Translations under genes and position numbers: made by a program
Part shown: piece by piece, positions 24,825 to 34,606 of the stretch
How the letters are laid out: every line of letters begins with the position of its first letter
How positions within the stretch are numbered: the first letter of the stretch is position 1
The notes under the pieces: generated by a model
Database searches by the model: none
The model's input: the letters and a program-made list of their open reading frames with translations, nothing else
What the model was told of the DNA's origin: nothing
Assembly (NCBI GenBank): GCA_016716405.1
Contig: JADJWK010000001.1
Coordinates: 1,550,001 to 1,614,000, forward strand
DNA: 64,000 nt
From: Candidatus Melainabacteria bacterium
GTDB lineage: Bacteria > Cyanobacteriota > Vampirovibrionia > Obscuribacterales > Obscuribacteraceae
Direction of reading: 5' to 3'

Positions 24825-26336
24825 CTACTCTATCACGTCTTCGTCTTTCTCTTCGGGCTTGATGGGCTTCATGGTCGGAAAAGCGATGACGTCCTTGATC
24901 GAATCGGAGTCGGTGAGGAACATCACCAGCCGGTCGATCCCGATGCCGATTCCCATGGTGGGAGGCATTCCGTACTCCATGGCGAGAATGAAGTCGAGAT
25001 CGAGAGGCATGGCTTCTTCGTCCCCGGCGGCTTTCTTTCGGGCCTGCTCTTCCAGACGGGCTCTCTGATCCCGGGGATCGGTGAGCTCGCTGTAACCATT
25101 GGCCAGCTCTCTTCCGAATACGAAAAGCTCGAAGCGCTCCACCTCTCCGGGGTTGTCTCTGTGCGCCTTGGTCAGCGGCGAGATCTCCACCGGATAATCG
25201 ATGATGAAAGTCGGCTGGATGAGCGTGCCCTCCACTTTCGACTCGAAGATGGCATTGACCACCTCGCCGCGGGTCTTCTCGTTCTCCAGCTCGACGCCGA
25301 GCTCGAGGGCGATGGCTTTGCATTGCTCGAAAGTAGCTTCCGGGGTGATGGTCCTGCCGGTGACCTCTCTGATGGCATCCACCATGCGGACTCTCCGGAA
25401 TGGCCGGTCGAAGCTGATCGTCTCGCCCTGATAAGAGACGGTGCCCGAGCCGGTCACCTTCGTGGCGCAGTCCAGGATCATCTCCTCGGCGAAGTCCATC
25501 AGGTCGTTATAGTCCCCGTAAGCGCAATACATCTCGAGCATGGTGAACTCGGGATTGTGCTTGGGGCTTATACCCTCGTTGCGGAAAATCCTGCCGATCT
25601 CATAGACACGCTCGAAGCCGCCCACGATAAGACGCTTGAGATGGAGCTCGGTGGCGATGCGCAGATAGAGATCGATATGCAGGGTATTGTGATGGGTGAT
25701 GAAAGGGCGCGCATCGGCTCCCCCTGCTTCCACCTGCAGGGTCGGGGTCTCGATCTCGAGAAAATCCCGATCGTCCAGGAATTGCCTGATGGCTCTTATC
25801 GCCAGGCTGCGCTTGCGCAGGGTGTCCCGCACCTGGGGATTCATGATCATGTCCACATAGCGGTGGCGGTAGCGGGCTTCTTTGTCGGTGAAACCATCCC
25901 AGCTATCGGGCAGCGGTTGCAGAGACTTGGCCAGGACCTGGTAGTCGGTCACCCGGATGGAGAGCTCGCCGGCTTTGGTCCGTCTTACCGTGCCTTCCAC
26001 ACCGATATAGTCGCCTTTGTCAAGGAGCTTGAGGTTCTTGATCCTTTCGGGATCGAGGCTCTGTTTGTGGCAGAAGAGCTGGATCTTGCCCGAATCGTCG
26101 TAGAGATCCACAAACATCCAGGTATTGCGCTCATTGAGGACCTTGCCGCAGACCCTGACTACGTCCTCGGTTTCGGCTTCGTTCTCGAGATCCTTGTATA
26201 TATCCTGGAGCTCGCAGGCCTTGTGAGTGCGCTCGAACTTGTAGGGATACGGCTTGACGCCCATACCCTCGAGATCGCCTAGTTTGCGCAGGCGCTCGTC
26301 GCGCAGCCTGGAGCCTTCCATTTCCATGGTTTTCAC
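24825..26336 (-). CDS. lysS: Lysyl-tRNA synthetase, class II
   Basis: A 503-residue class II lysyl-tRNA synthetase. The N-terminal OB-fold anticodon-binding domain (about 50-170; VRVCGKVLNERN, MFVDLYDDSGKIQLF) is followed by the catalytic core with motif 2 (IGRIFRNEGISPKHNPEFT) and motif 3 (GIGIGIDRLVMFL). It charges tRNA-Lys in the cytoplasm. The length is normal. The last residues are Lys/Glu/Asp-rich. It is divergent from gyrA, with 175 bases of shared upstream DNA. Confidence 0.98.
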   Translation of the reverse strand: MKTMEMEGSRLRDERLRKLGDLEGMGVKPYPYKFERTHKACELQDIYKDLENEAETEDVVRVCGKVLNERNTWMFVDLYDDSGKIQLFCHKQSLDPERIKNLKLLDKGDYIGVEGTVRRTKAGELSIRVTDYQVLAKSLQPLPDSWDGFTDKEARYRHRYVDMIMNPQVRDTLRKRSLAIRAIRQFLDDRDFLEIETPTLQVEAGGADARPFITHHNTLHIDLYLRIATELHLKRLIVGGFERVYEIGRIFRNEGISPKHNPEFTMLEMYCAYGDYNDLMDFAEEMILDCATKVTGSGTVSYQGETISFDRPFRRVRMVDAIREVTGRTITPEATFEQCKAIALELGVELENEKTRGEVVNAIFESKVEGTLIQPTFIIDYPVEISPLTKAHRDNPGEVERFELFVFGRELANGYSELTDPRDQRARLEEQARKKAAGDEEAMPLDLDFILAMEYGMPPTMGIGIGIDRLVMFLTDSDSIKDVIAFPTMKPIKPEEKDEDVIE

Positions 26337-26462
26337 CTGTGTTTCCTCTAATTCAGCGAGCCGGACCCACTATTATATTCAAGACTGCCCGAAAGCCGGA
26401 GAAACTGGCTAAAACCCGCTTCACAAGCTGAAATTCTTCAGGGTTTGGAGGACCGGATCGGC

Positions 26463-26468
26463 TAGAAT
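26463..26468 (+). promoter_or_regulatory. Possible -10 element for gyrA
   Basis: TAGAAT lies about 43 bases before the GTG start of gyrA. The -35 region is not clear. Confidence 0.3.
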
Positions 26469-26511
26469 ATGGGGCTTATATCTGATCTTTCGAACAGGGA
26501 GTTAGACGAAC

Positions 26512-29103
26512 GTGGCAGAGCCTACAGGGAACCCGGGTGGCGAGCGAATCATAACTATCGAGTTGCGCGACGAGATGCGCAAGTCGTTTATCGATTACGC
26601 CATGTCTGTCATCGTCAGCCGCGCCATACCCGATGTCAGGGACGGCTTGAAGCCGGTGCACCGCCGGATCATATTCGGCATGGACGAGCAGGGCTTGAGA
26701 CCCACCGAACGCTACAGGAAAGCCGCCAAGACTGTCGGTGAAGTCATGGGCAACTACCATCCCCACGGCGACTCGGCTATCTACGAATCCCTTGTCAGGC
26801 TGGCCCAGAGAGAATCGAGCCGTTATCCCCTGGTGGACGGTCACGGCAATTTCGGCGACCTCGACAATCCCCCGGCCGCCATGCGCTACACCGAAGCCAG
26901 GCTGGCTCGCATCTCCATGGAGATGCTTGCCGATATCGATGCCGAAACCGTCGACATGCGCTCCAACTTCGACGAGACCCGGCAAGAGCCCACGGTGCTG
27001 CCCACCCGGGTGCCCATGCTATTGCTCAACGGCAGCTCCGGCATCGCTGTGGGCATGGCAACCAATATCCCGCCTCACAACCTCGGCGAGGTGGTGGACG
27101 GCGCCATAAGAGTGCTCACCGATGAGAAGCTCAGGGCCAGGGCGGAAGAAGATTTCAGCGGGCTGCCCGCGGAAGAGCGCGCCCAGGCCGAGCAGCAGCG
27201 CGATCTCCAGGTGGCCAGCGAGCTCATGAAACAGGTCAAAGGTCCCGACTTCCCGCTGGGTGGCGTGATCATGGGCCGGGAAGGAATCATCGAGGCTTAT
27301 GCCACCGGTCGTGGTTCCATCAAGCAGCGCGGCGACGCCACTATCGAGACTCTGCCCGGCACCGGCGGGCGCCAGAGTCGCATGGGCATCATCATCACTT
27401 CGCTACCCTTCCTGGTCGGTCCCGAGGCTTTCGCCCGCAGGGTAGCCGATCTGGTCCGCTCCGAGCGTCTCACAGGCATCAGCGATGTCAATGACGAGAC
27501 CGATCGCAGCGGTGTGCGGGTGGTCATCGAGCTCAAACGCGATGCTCATCCCGAGGTGGTTCTCAATAACCTCTACAAGCATTCCCAGCTCCAGCAATCG
27601 TTCGCGGTGAACACCCTGGCTCTCGTGCGGGGCAGACCGATGACCCTGAAGCTCTGGGATCTGCTCTCCGAGTTCATCGATCACCGTGTCGATGTTGTCA
27701 CCCGAAGGACCCGATACCACCTGCGCAAAGCCGAGGAGAAAGCCCACATACTGGTCGGCTTGCTCAAGGCTCTCGAGAATATCGATGAAGTCATCAGGAT
27801 CATCCGGAAATCCGAGTCCACTGAAAAGGCCCGGGACGGATTGATGCAGAAGTTCGATCTGGACGAGCTCCAGGCCAACGCCATTCTCGAGATGCAGCTC
27901 CGCCGCCTGACAGGATTGGAGCGTGACAAGATCCAGTCCGACTATGACGAGCTGGTCAAGAAGATTGCCGAGTACAAGAAGATCCTCGAGGACCGCAAGC
28001 TCGTGGACGCCATCATCGAGCAAGAGCTCATCGAAGTCAGGGAGAAATTCGGCGACGAGCGCAAGACCCGGATCGAGGACGACTCCGACACCGAGATCTC
28101 TGCCAAGGACCTCACCCCCAACGAGCCCATGGCGATCTTCATCACCAACCAGAATTACATCAAGCGCATTCCTCTGGACACCTTCAAGCGTCAGCGCCGG
28201 AACACCCGCGGCGTGAGCGGTATGAAGACCAGGGAAGAGGACGAGATCCAGCATTTCTTCGTGGGCAATATGCATGACCGGCTCCTGGTCTTCACCAACC
28301 GAGGCCAGGTCTATCCTGTGGAAGTAATGGCTATTCCCGAGGGGGGACGGTCGGCCCGGGGGCAGAACATCGTCAACCTGGCACCGATCACCCAGGAGGA
28401 GAAGGTCACCGCGGTCATACCGGTGGCGGAGTTCAGGGACGACGCCTACCTGATCATGCTCACCCAGGGCGCTTACGTGAAGAAAGTGCCCATGTCCGAA
28501 TTCGCCAATGTTCGCAAGAGCGGTATCATCGCCATCACTCTCAGCGAAGGCGACGAGCTCGGCTTCGTGAGGAGCTCGTTCGGCAAGTCCGATGTGATCA
28601 TCGGCACCAGCAACGGCATGTGCATCCGTTACAGCGAGGAAGAGCTGCGTCCCATGGGCCGCACCGCTCGTGGTGTCAGAGCGATTACCCTGCGCGAGCA
28701 GGACGAGATCGTCGGTTGCGACGCTATCGAGCCCAAGGACACCTCCTGCGTCCTGGTGGTCACAAACGATGGCTACGGCAAACGAGTCAAGCTCGAGGAA
28801 TTCCGCCAGCAGGGTCGCGGCGGGGTCGGCATTATCGGCACCAAGTTCAAGACCGCCAAGTCGAGACTTGCCTGTCTGAGCGTGGTCGAGCCCGATTCGC
28901 AGATCGTCATCGCTACCGCCAATGGCATCGTGGTCAGGCAGCAGGTCTCCGAGATCAGCAGCCAGGGCCGCATGGCTACCGGTGTGCGCATCCAGCAGAT
29001 CGCCGAAGACGATTCGGTGGTCTCGGTGAGCCCGATTGTCGTGCCCGACGCCGGCGAAGAAGGCGACGAGAACGGCGAGTCCGAAGGCGACAAGAGCGAA
29101 TAA
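26512..29103 (+). CDS. gyrA: DNA gyrase subunit A
   Basis: An 863-residue gyrase A subunit. The breakage-reunion domain has the SFIDYAMSVIVSRAIPDVRDGLKPVHRR motif, the catalytic Tyr in AAMRYTEARL, and a quinolone-region sequence HPHGDSAIYESL with Ser and Glu at the two resistance positions, the wild-type pattern in many bacteria. A beta-pinwheel C-terminal domain follows. The box normally written QRRGGKG reads QRRNTRG (near 28192). A charged insertion (EERAQAEQQRD) sits before KGPDFPLGG. GTG at 26512 follows GGGAGTT by about 10 bases. Confidence 0.97.
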   Translation: MAEPTGNPGGERIITIELRDEMRKSFIDYAMSVIVSRAIPDVRDGLKPVHRRIIFGMDEQGLRPTERYRKAAKTVGEVMGNYHPHGDSAIYESLVRLAQRESSRYPLVDGHGNFGDLDNPPAAMRYTEARLARISMEMLADIDAETVDMRSNFDETRQEPTVLPTRVPMLLLNGSSGIAVGMATNIPPHNLGEVVDGAIRVLTDEKLRARAEEDFSGLPAEERAQAEQQRDLQVASELMKQVKGPDFPLGGVIMGREGIIEAYATGRGSIKQRGDATIETLPGTGGRQSRMGIIITSLPFLVGPEAFARRVADLVRSERLTGISDVNDETDRSGVRVVIELKRDAHPEVVLNNLYKHSQLQQSFAVNTLALVRGRPMTLKLWDLLSEFIDHRVDVVTRRTRYHLRKAEEKAHILVGLLKALENIDEVIRIIRKSESTEKARDGLMQKFDLDELQANAILEMQLRRLTGLERDKIQSDYDELVKKIAEYKKILEDRKLVDAIIEQELIEVREKFGDERKTRIEDDSDTEISAKDLTPNEPMAIFITNQNYIKRIPLDTFKRQRRNTRGVSGMKTREEDEIQHFFVGNMHDRLLVFTNRGQVYPVEVMAIPEGGRSARGQNIVNLAPITQEEKVTAVIPVAEFRDDAYLIMLTQGAYVKKVPMSEFANVRKSGIIAITLSEGDELGFVRSSFGKSDVIIGTSNGMCIRYSEEELRPMGRTARGVRAITLREQDEIVGCDAIEPKDTSCVLVVTNDGYGKRVKLEEFRQQGRGGVGIIGTKFKTAKSRLACLSVVEPDSQIVIATANGIVVRQQVSEISSQGRMATGVRIQQIAEDDSVVSVSPIVVPDAGEEGDENGESEGDKSE

Positions 29104-29113
29104 GCTCAGGTCT

Positions 29114-29404
29114 CTAGATATCGAAATAGTCTTCCGGCGCGAGCTCGAGCTTTTTGCACTTGGCTATGCACCAGTTGAGCGAAAGCTGTTTGGCAAGGTC
29201 CATGTCTTCGGAGTTCTCGGGGCAGGAGGCAAAGACCTTGCCCAGGATCGCCAGGAGCTCGTCCTCGAAAGGCTGGAGAACTTCCGGAAGCGCCATTGCC
29301 CAGTCACCGGCATGGGAGCGCGAGACGATATCGACCTCTCGCTCCAGCGGTTGGATGCGGTGGACCGGGTTCGTTTTGTGTTGGTGTCGGGCTATAGCTA
29401 ACAT
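29114..29404 (-). CDS. Uncharacterised 96-residue protein
   Basis: A small soluble protein with two Cys residues in a WCIAKCKK segment and an acidic C-terminus. I do not recognise a family. ATG 29404 is preferred over an ATG nine codons upstream because AGGA lies about 9 bases before it. It is convergent with gyrA and ends 10 bases from its stop. Confidence 0.6.
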   Translation of the reverse strand: MLAIARHQHKTNPVHRIQPLEREVDIVSRSHAGDWAMALPEVLQPFEDELLAILGKVFASCPENSEDMDLAKQLSLNWCIAKCKKLELAPEDYFDI

Positions 29405-29529
29405 GATTATTGATTCCTGCGGATTCCACAATATAAGAGACTTATCATGGCGGTTATAATAACGTTACATAGTGGTTTTGAACAAGGGCCCCCAGCCAAT
29501 TTATTGGTGATGTCATTGGGAAGATTCCC

Positions 29530-29970
29530 ATGAGCTGCCGGATAACCTGCTGTTTAGCAGAGGGAGAAGCTTTGGACAGAGACGATTCCAGGTTGAGAAG
29601 AGTGGTGGCCGGCAATCCTTGCACACCGGTATCGATTCTCCACAGGCTGGCAGTAGACGAACTGCCCCTGGTGCGCCGGCTCGTGGCTCAGAATCCCCGC
29701 ACTCCCTCGGAGCTCCTGGCCAGGCTAGCCGCCGACTCGAACAGCGATGTAAGGCTGGCGGTGGCCGAGCACCCTCGTGCCACCGCCAGCCTGTTGAGCG
29801 ATCTGGCGGGTGATCAGAGCCCGGACGTGCGTTATGGTCTTGCCGAGAATCCTCATCTACCCAGAGAGATTCTCATCGGCCTGGTCAAAGACGAGAATCC
29901 CTATGTGAGCAGCAGAGCTCGTAAAACGCTCTTGCGCCTGGAGAGTTCGCTGTTCGAAATATCCCTCTAG
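29530..29970 (+). CDS. Leucine-rich-repeat-variant (LRV) protein
   Basis: A 146-residue protein made almost entirely of repeats of about 24 residues, each with VAxNPxTPxxLLxxLAxDxxxxVR. At least four copies are visible (VAGNPCTP, VAQNPRTP, VAEHPRAT, LAENPHLP). This matches the leucine-rich-repeat variant family, an alpha/3-10 solenoid. Family members from nitrogen fixers carry an N-terminal 4Fe-4S cluster; here the N-terminus has Cys3, Cys7 and Cys8, too few and too close for certainty. It probably binds proteins. A TTATAAT motif lies at about 29454-29460. Confidence 0.8.
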   Translation: MSCRITCCLAEGEALDRDDSRLRRVVAGNPCTPVSILHRLAVDELPLVRRLVAQNPRTPSELLARLAADSNSDVRLAVAEHPRATASLLSDLAGDQSPDVRYGLAENPHLPREILIGLVKDENPYVSSRARKTLLRLESSLFEISL

Positions 29971-29983
29971 CCCTGCAATGGGC

Positions 29984-30685
29984 TCAGCGGGAAGAATCCT
30001 CTTCGCGCAGGACATAGCCTTCGCCGCGGACGGTCTGGATGAGGCGCTTCTGGTTGCCGTCCTCGAGCTTGGAGCGCAGATACCGGATATAGACCTCGAT
30101 GACGTTCGATTCGCCGATGAAGTCATAACCCCAGACCTTGTCGAAGATGAACTCCCGGGAGAGCACCTGCTCGGGGTATTGCATGAAGAGACGCAGGAGA
30201 TCGAATTCTTTGGCTCTGAGGTCGAGCTGTCTTTCGCCGCGTTTGACCACCCGGTTGAGCTGGTCCATCCAGAGGTCGGCATAGGTGAGGATGCCTTCCT
30301 GGGGCTTGCGCCGCATGACGGCGCGGATTCTCGCCAGGAGCTCTTCGGTGGCGAAGGGCTTGGTGAGATAGTCGTCGGCGCCGCTGTCGAGACCCACAAC
30401 TCGGTCCTGGACGCCGTCCTTGGCGGTAAGCATGATCACAGGCACTTTCGACATGGCTCTGAGCCGTTTGCAAACCTCGACTCCATCGAGCCCGGGCAGC
30501 ATGACGTCGAGAAGGACGAGGTCGGGCTGGTCTTTCTTGAAGAGATCGAGCCCCTGATTGCCCTCGTGGGCAACGGATACCTGGTAACCTTCGTAGCCAA
30601 GTTCCAGTTCGATCAGTCGAGCGATATTGACATCGTCCTCGATGATCAGAATTTTCAGCGTATTAGCCTCATTTCCACTTGCCAC
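29984..30685 (-). CDS. OmpR-family response regulator
   Basis: A 233-residue regulator with all receiver residues (IIEDD, LLDVMLP, MLTAKD, YLTKPFA) and an OmpR-type winged helix (EVYIRYLRSKLEDG, IQTVRGEGYVL). The GTG start gives a normal N-terminus. The sequence style (ILTYADLWMDQLNR) resembles cyanobacterial RpaA/RpaB-type regulators, but the exact orthologue cannot be fixed here. No histidine kinase adjoins it, so it is an orphan. It ends 14 bases from the convergent LRV gene. Confidence 0.92.
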   Translation of the reverse strand: MASGNEANTLKILIIEDDVNIARLIELELGYEGYQVSVAHEGNQGLDLFKKDQPDLVLLDVMLPGLDGVEVCKRLRAMSKVPVIMLTAKDGVQDRVVGLDSGADDYLTKPFATEELLARIRAVMRRKPQEGILTYADLWMDQLNRVVKRGERQLDLRAKEFDLLRLFMQYPEQVLSREFIFDKVWGYDFIGESNVIEVYIRYLRSKLEDGNQKRLIQTVRGEGYVLREEDSSR

Positions 30686-30968
30686 GATATGCTTTTACCC
30701 CCATTCGGTCTCTTGACTTAGCGTTCAATTATTCGCGATTCATATATGGTATCTGAAAACGGTTTCACCACCGAAGAGCTCGGTGAAATGGTGAAGGCAT
30801 TTGCAACATCCAGTGCATTTTTCATCAGCATGATCCGTTGTTTGAAACCCTTCTGTCTAGTTTTTCCCAAAAAATTCCCCGACTAAAGAGGCTTATCGGT
30901 CATGCACCGGTGATTGCATTCCGGGTGGAACATTAAATCTACCAGGTGTTTAATGTAAGGGGAAGAGG

Positions 30969-32621
30969 TTGGTTGTCAACAGTCGAGATTTCAGTCCCCC
31001 CTTGGATAATTCTGAGAAAGAGTTCAGATACGACCACCAGGCCCTGGTCTTTTTTGCCCTGAGAAGCTCGGTGGTAATCGCCACCGTGCTGGCGATACCG
31101 GATGCGGTGGCGCTCATCCCGGGCGCCACCACAATCACCGCCTGGGTGCTGAGAATCGTCTCTTGCTGGATAGCCGCCCTGGTGCTCTGGTTCGTCTTCT
31201 TCAGCCTCTTTCTCCATGTCGTCCGGTTCCTGGCCGGCGGGGTCAGGGTGAGCGACCGGGGCGTGCGGCTCTGGCGTCTGGGCAGGCTCATCCCCTTCGA
31301 TTCGATAGTGGCGCTCTCGGTGGAGCCGGAGCTTGCCTTCACCCGGATCTTTTCGTACAACAAGACGGTGCGGCGCTTCACTATCTTCACTGCCGTGAAG
31401 CACGGTCCCCGCGCTTTCCGCTCGATTCTGTGGCCCCATTATGTGCCGTCCTTCCTTTTCTCCCTTGAGGACTTCGATGCTCTCACGGATCTGGTGGGTA
31501 GATCGTGCGGCCTGGCGGAGCTCCGGGACCCGCGCAGTCTCGAGGTCACCCTCAAGACGATCTACTGGCAGAGACTCCTGGTCTCGGTGCTCATCGGTCT
31601 GGGGGTGACCTCCTTCCTGGTTCGCAAGACTGTGGTCCTTTATTCTTACAACCAGGGTTTGCGTCAGTTCAAGAGTCACGACTTCGTGGGTGCCGGCGCC
31701 TCGTTCTTGCATGCCCTGGCTGTGGATCCTAATTTTGCGCCGGCCTGGCACGGTCTTGCCGGGGCGGAGTTTTCGGTCGGCGATTTCGCCCAGGCCAGGG
31801 AGCACTGGGAGACAGCCCTCAGATGGAAGCCCGACTATGTGGAAGCGAAAGTCTCTCTGGCCTATCTCTGCGTTCAGCAGAGACAATTCGATCGGGCCAG
31901 GGAGCTCCTGGACAAAGCCCTGCATCTGGATCCTTTCAACAATGCCGCTCTTCTCAATCAGGCCGATCTCGATCTGAGGACCGGGCATATCCGCCAGGCA
32001 GTGCGGGACGCCAGGCTGGTGCTCTCCCGGTCCCCGGGGCCGAAATCCAGGGACGGCTATATGGCCAGCTGCCTGCTCGCCGACGCTCGCCTCTTGCAAG
32101 ATCGTCCTCAGGAGGCAGCCCGGCTTCTGGCTCCCCTGACCCTTTCCCGGGATCGGCTCACCGAGGGCGAAAACCTTACCTACAGGCTCATTGTAGGCGC
32201 CCGGACATGTCTTGCCCTCGGACAGTTGAGCAAGGCCGACATGCTCTCGCGTATGGCTTTCCGGCGCAGCCAGAATGTCGATACCCTGCTTCTCATGGCC
32301 AGGGTTCGAACCGCCCTGGGTGAGTACGATGTGGCTCGCCGGCTGATCCAGCGGGTCTCCCGGGTGATGCCCTGGAATCCCTGGGTCTATATCGAGGCCG
32401 CCCGGGTCAACCTGGCCTCCGGCGACAGGAAGACCGCTTTGAGCAATCTCGAGTCGGCCACGCAGTGCCGGCCAGACGACAGTCTCTCTCTCTGGGAAAC
32501 AGGCAGGCTGTATCTCGAGCTTGACGATAAGGCTAACGGCCTGGCAGCCCTACGCGCCTCCCTGGCGCTCGAGCCCGAGAATAAGGCAGTTTCGGAGCTG
32601 GTGGCGAAGCACCGGGACTGA
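30969..32621 (+). CDS. Membrane protein with PH-like segment and TPR array
   Basis: A 550-residue protein. Two to three membrane helices (about 25-91) and a third region near 200-216 enclose a short beta-rich segment (VRVSDRGVRLWRLGRLIPFDSIVAL) that looks like a bacterial PH-like domain. Residues 230-550 are tetratricopeptide repeats (AWHGLAGAEFSVGDFAQA, YVEAKVSLAYLCVQQRQFDRA, ALLNQADLDLRTG). The TTG start at 30969 has AAGGGG 7 bases upstream. The protein likely organises partners at the membrane; the target is unknown. It ends 1 base from the convergent transporter. Confidence 0.85.
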   Translation: MVVNSRDFSPPLDNSEKEFRYDHQALVFFALRSSVVIATVLAIPDAVALIPGATTITAWVLRIVSCWIAALVLWFVFFSLFLHVVRFLAGGVRVSDRGVRLWRLGRLIPFDSIVALSVEPELAFTRIFSYNKTVRRFTIFTAVKHGPRAFRSILWPHYVPSFLFSLEDFDALTDLVGRSCGLAELRDPRSLEVTLKTIYWQRLLVSVLIGLGVTSFLVRKTVVLYSYNQGLRQFKSHDFVGAGASFLHALAVDPNFAPAWHGLAGAEFSVGDFAQAREHWETALRWKPDYVEAKVSLAYLCVQQRQFDRARELLDKALHLDPFNNAALLNQADLDLRTGHIRQAVRDARLVLSRSPGPKSRDGYMASCLLADARLLQDRPQEAARLLAPLTLSRDRLTEGENLTYRLIVGARTCLALGQLSKADMLSRMAFRRSQNVDTLLLMARVRTALGEYDVARRLIQRVSRVMPWNPWVYIEAARVNLASGDRKTALSNLESATQCRPDDSLSLWETGRLYLELDDKANGLAALRASLALEPENKAVSELVAKHRD

Positions 32622-32622
32622 A

Positions 32623-34170
32623 TCAGGCCTTTTTCGACTTTTCCCGGACATACCGTCTTCTCTCCCTGAACATGGCTCCCAGGGTCCCCCAGTCGATGAC
32701 CAGAGAGCCCCCCTGGGCCCGGTGCTGCTTGTCCCAGCTCATGATCAGCTCCAGGCAGGCATGGTCGATATAGTCCAGCTCCTCGAGATGAACGTGCAGC
32801 TCGGTGGCGTGCCCGACATCCTCGATGGTCTGGGCAAGGCGCGGGAGGCTCAGGAAGGTGGCGGCGCCGCTCAGGTACATGCTGGTCTTTTCACCGGAAG
32901 GTTCGCGCTCCACCCTGATGTCCAGGTGGGAGAAGTCGTAGAGGAGCTTGGCGATGGAAAGAATCACGCCGATCAGCACCCCGGTGAGCAAATCGATCAG
33001 CACTATGGAGGCAACCGTGATCCCCCAGATCAGCACCTGCGATCGCCCGTAATTCTTCAGCTCTTTAGCCTCGGTGGAATGCAGGAGCTTGTAGCCCGTG
33101 AGCACCAGGAGAGCCGCCAGGCTGGAGACCGGAATGAGCTCGACTATGGAAGGCAGAAAGACGACGAAGAGGACCAGCCAGCAACCATGAAGAATAGCTG
33201 ACAGCCTGGTCTTGGCGCCGGCCCGGACATTCACACCGGAGCGGACGATCACACCGGTCATGGGCAGAATACCCAGAAGTCCGCAGAGCATGTTGCCAGT
33301 CCCCTGGGCTTTGAGCTCCTGGTCATAGCGAGTGCGGTGACCGACAGCCAGGCGATCGATGGCGGTGCAGGTGAGCATTGTCTCGCAACTGGCGATGAAT
33401 GCCACCACTACCGCATCGAGAAGCAGATCCGAAGAGGTGATATGGGCGAAGGACTGGACACCGGGAAGGCGGATGACATCCAGGAGGCTTCCCTGCATTT
33501 CCACATGCTTGACAGGAAGCTTGAGGGCGCCCTCCACCAGGGTCACTGTGACGATGGCCACCAGGGCTCCGGGGGCATACTTGCCGAAAGGGAGCTTTTC
33601 CCAGGCTATGATGATGGCGATAGTGCTCGCCCCGATGACCGCCGCCAGGTGGTGCGGCTCGATCTGGGTGGAGGCGAGTCCTTCCCAGATAGCCACCGGA
33701 ATGGAGAGGATGTTCTCGAGGGCTGTCTTCCTGGGGGTGTCGTCAAGCATGACATGGAACTGGCTCGAGAGAAGGAGAAGACCTATTCCGGAGAGCATGC
33801 CGTGCACCACGGCAGGCGGCACCGCCCGGAACCATTGCCCGAGACCGAACTGACCGGCGGCAAGCTGCATGGCGCCGGCCAGGAGGATGATTATCCCGAG
33901 GCTCTCGATCCCGTGCTGCTGCACGATCTCCACCACGACCACGACCAGACCGGCTGCCGGTCCGCTTACCTGTAACGGGGCTCCGGCGAGAGCGCCGACC
34001 ACCAGGCCGCCGATCACCCCGGTCAGTATCCCCGACCCGGCGGGCATGCCGCACGCTATGGCGATACCCATGCAGAGAGGCAGGGCGACCAGAAAGACCA
34101 CTATGGATGCAAGCAAGTCCGGAAGTATCGAGGACCTGCCCTCGCTTGCCTGTTTCGTTTCTTCGTTCAT
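32623..34170 (-). CDS. SulP-family anion transporter with STAS domain
   Basis: A 515-residue SLC26/SulP permease with about 10-12 membrane helices (start LPDLLASIVVFLVALPL), the substrate-site region QVSGPAAGLVVVV, a typical SulP core (NMLCGLLGILPMTGVIVRSGVNVRAGA) and a C-terminal STAS domain (about 410-515, with LEELDYIDHACLELI). The substrate could be sulfate or bicarbonate; cyanobacterial relatives include bicarbonate transporters, but the sequence does not decide. It stands alone on the minus strand. Confidence 0.95.
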   Translation of the reverse strand: MNEETKQASEGRSSILPDLLASIVVFLVALPLCMGIAIACGMPAGSGILTGVIGGLVVGALAGAPLQVSGPAAGLVVVVVEIVQQHGIESLGIIILLAGAMQLAAGQFGLGQWFRAVPPAVVHGMLSGIGLLLLSSQFHVMLDDTPRKTALENILSIPVAIWEGLASTQIEPHHLAAVIGASTIAIIIAWEKLPFGKYAPGALVAIVTVTLVEGALKLPVKHVEMQGSLLDVIRLPGVQSFAHITSSDLLLDAVVVAFIASCETMLTCTAIDRLAVGHRTRYDQELKAQGTGNMLCGLLGILPMTGVIVRSGVNVRAGAKTRLSAILHGCWLVLFVVFLPSIVELIPVSSLAALLVLTGYKLLHSTEAKELKNYGRSQVLIWGITVASIVLIDLLTGVLIGVILSIAKLLYDFSHLDIRVEREPSGEKTSMYLSGAATFLSLPRLAQTIEDVGHATELHVHLEELDYIDHACLELIMSWDKQHRAQGGSLVIDWGTLGAMFRERRRYVREKSKKA

Positions 34171-34211
34171 TGTGTTAATCCGAATCTATGAGTAATCGAC
34201 AGTATCGGATA

Positions 34212-34577
34212 TCAGCGAAGAATGACGCCAAAGAGGAGCCAAAACGGGGCGGCAGGACGCGGGGCGAGCCGCCGCATCCCGGCATTTGTCTGGGGGATGC
34301 CGAGGTCCGGAAATCCGGTGGTCGGGATCGCCGGCGCGGCCTGGCTCCTTCCGTTGCTATGTTGAGTCTGCTTTCTATGGCCCCTGGGAATTCTTGCACG
34401 GTTCAGATGATTGCGATGAGCGCATTTCACTGCCATAGACTTGCTAGCGGCGCCGGGCTCGACTGCCGGCGAACATAGGGACAGGGCTCCGGACCGTGGT
34501 AAGGCGCCGGCCCCGGAGTGGGCCGAGGTCGTTACAACGATCAACCAGACCGGTAAGAGAATGAGCCAGTATTTCAT
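34212..34577 (-). CDS. Doubtful short secreted protein
   Basis: A 121-codon frame that begins with a convincing signal peptide (KYWLILLPVWLIVVTTS), but the remainder is Arg/Pro/Ala-rich with no recognisable fold. An alternative frame downstream is also Pro-rich (GPAPYHGPEPCPYV), so a frameshift within a short secreted protein is possible. No good ribosome binding site is visible. The 34171-34606 region otherwise holds nothing I recognise. Confidence 0.3.
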   Translation of the reverse strand: MKYWLILLPVWLIVVTTSAHSGAGALPRSGALSLCSPAVEPGAASKSMAVKCAHRNHLNRARIPRGHRKQTQHSNGRSQAAPAIPTTGFPDLGIPQTNAGMRRLAPRPAAPFWLLFGVILR

Positions 34578-34606
34578 TTGCTATTGATATGCCCAGATTT
34601 TGGACG

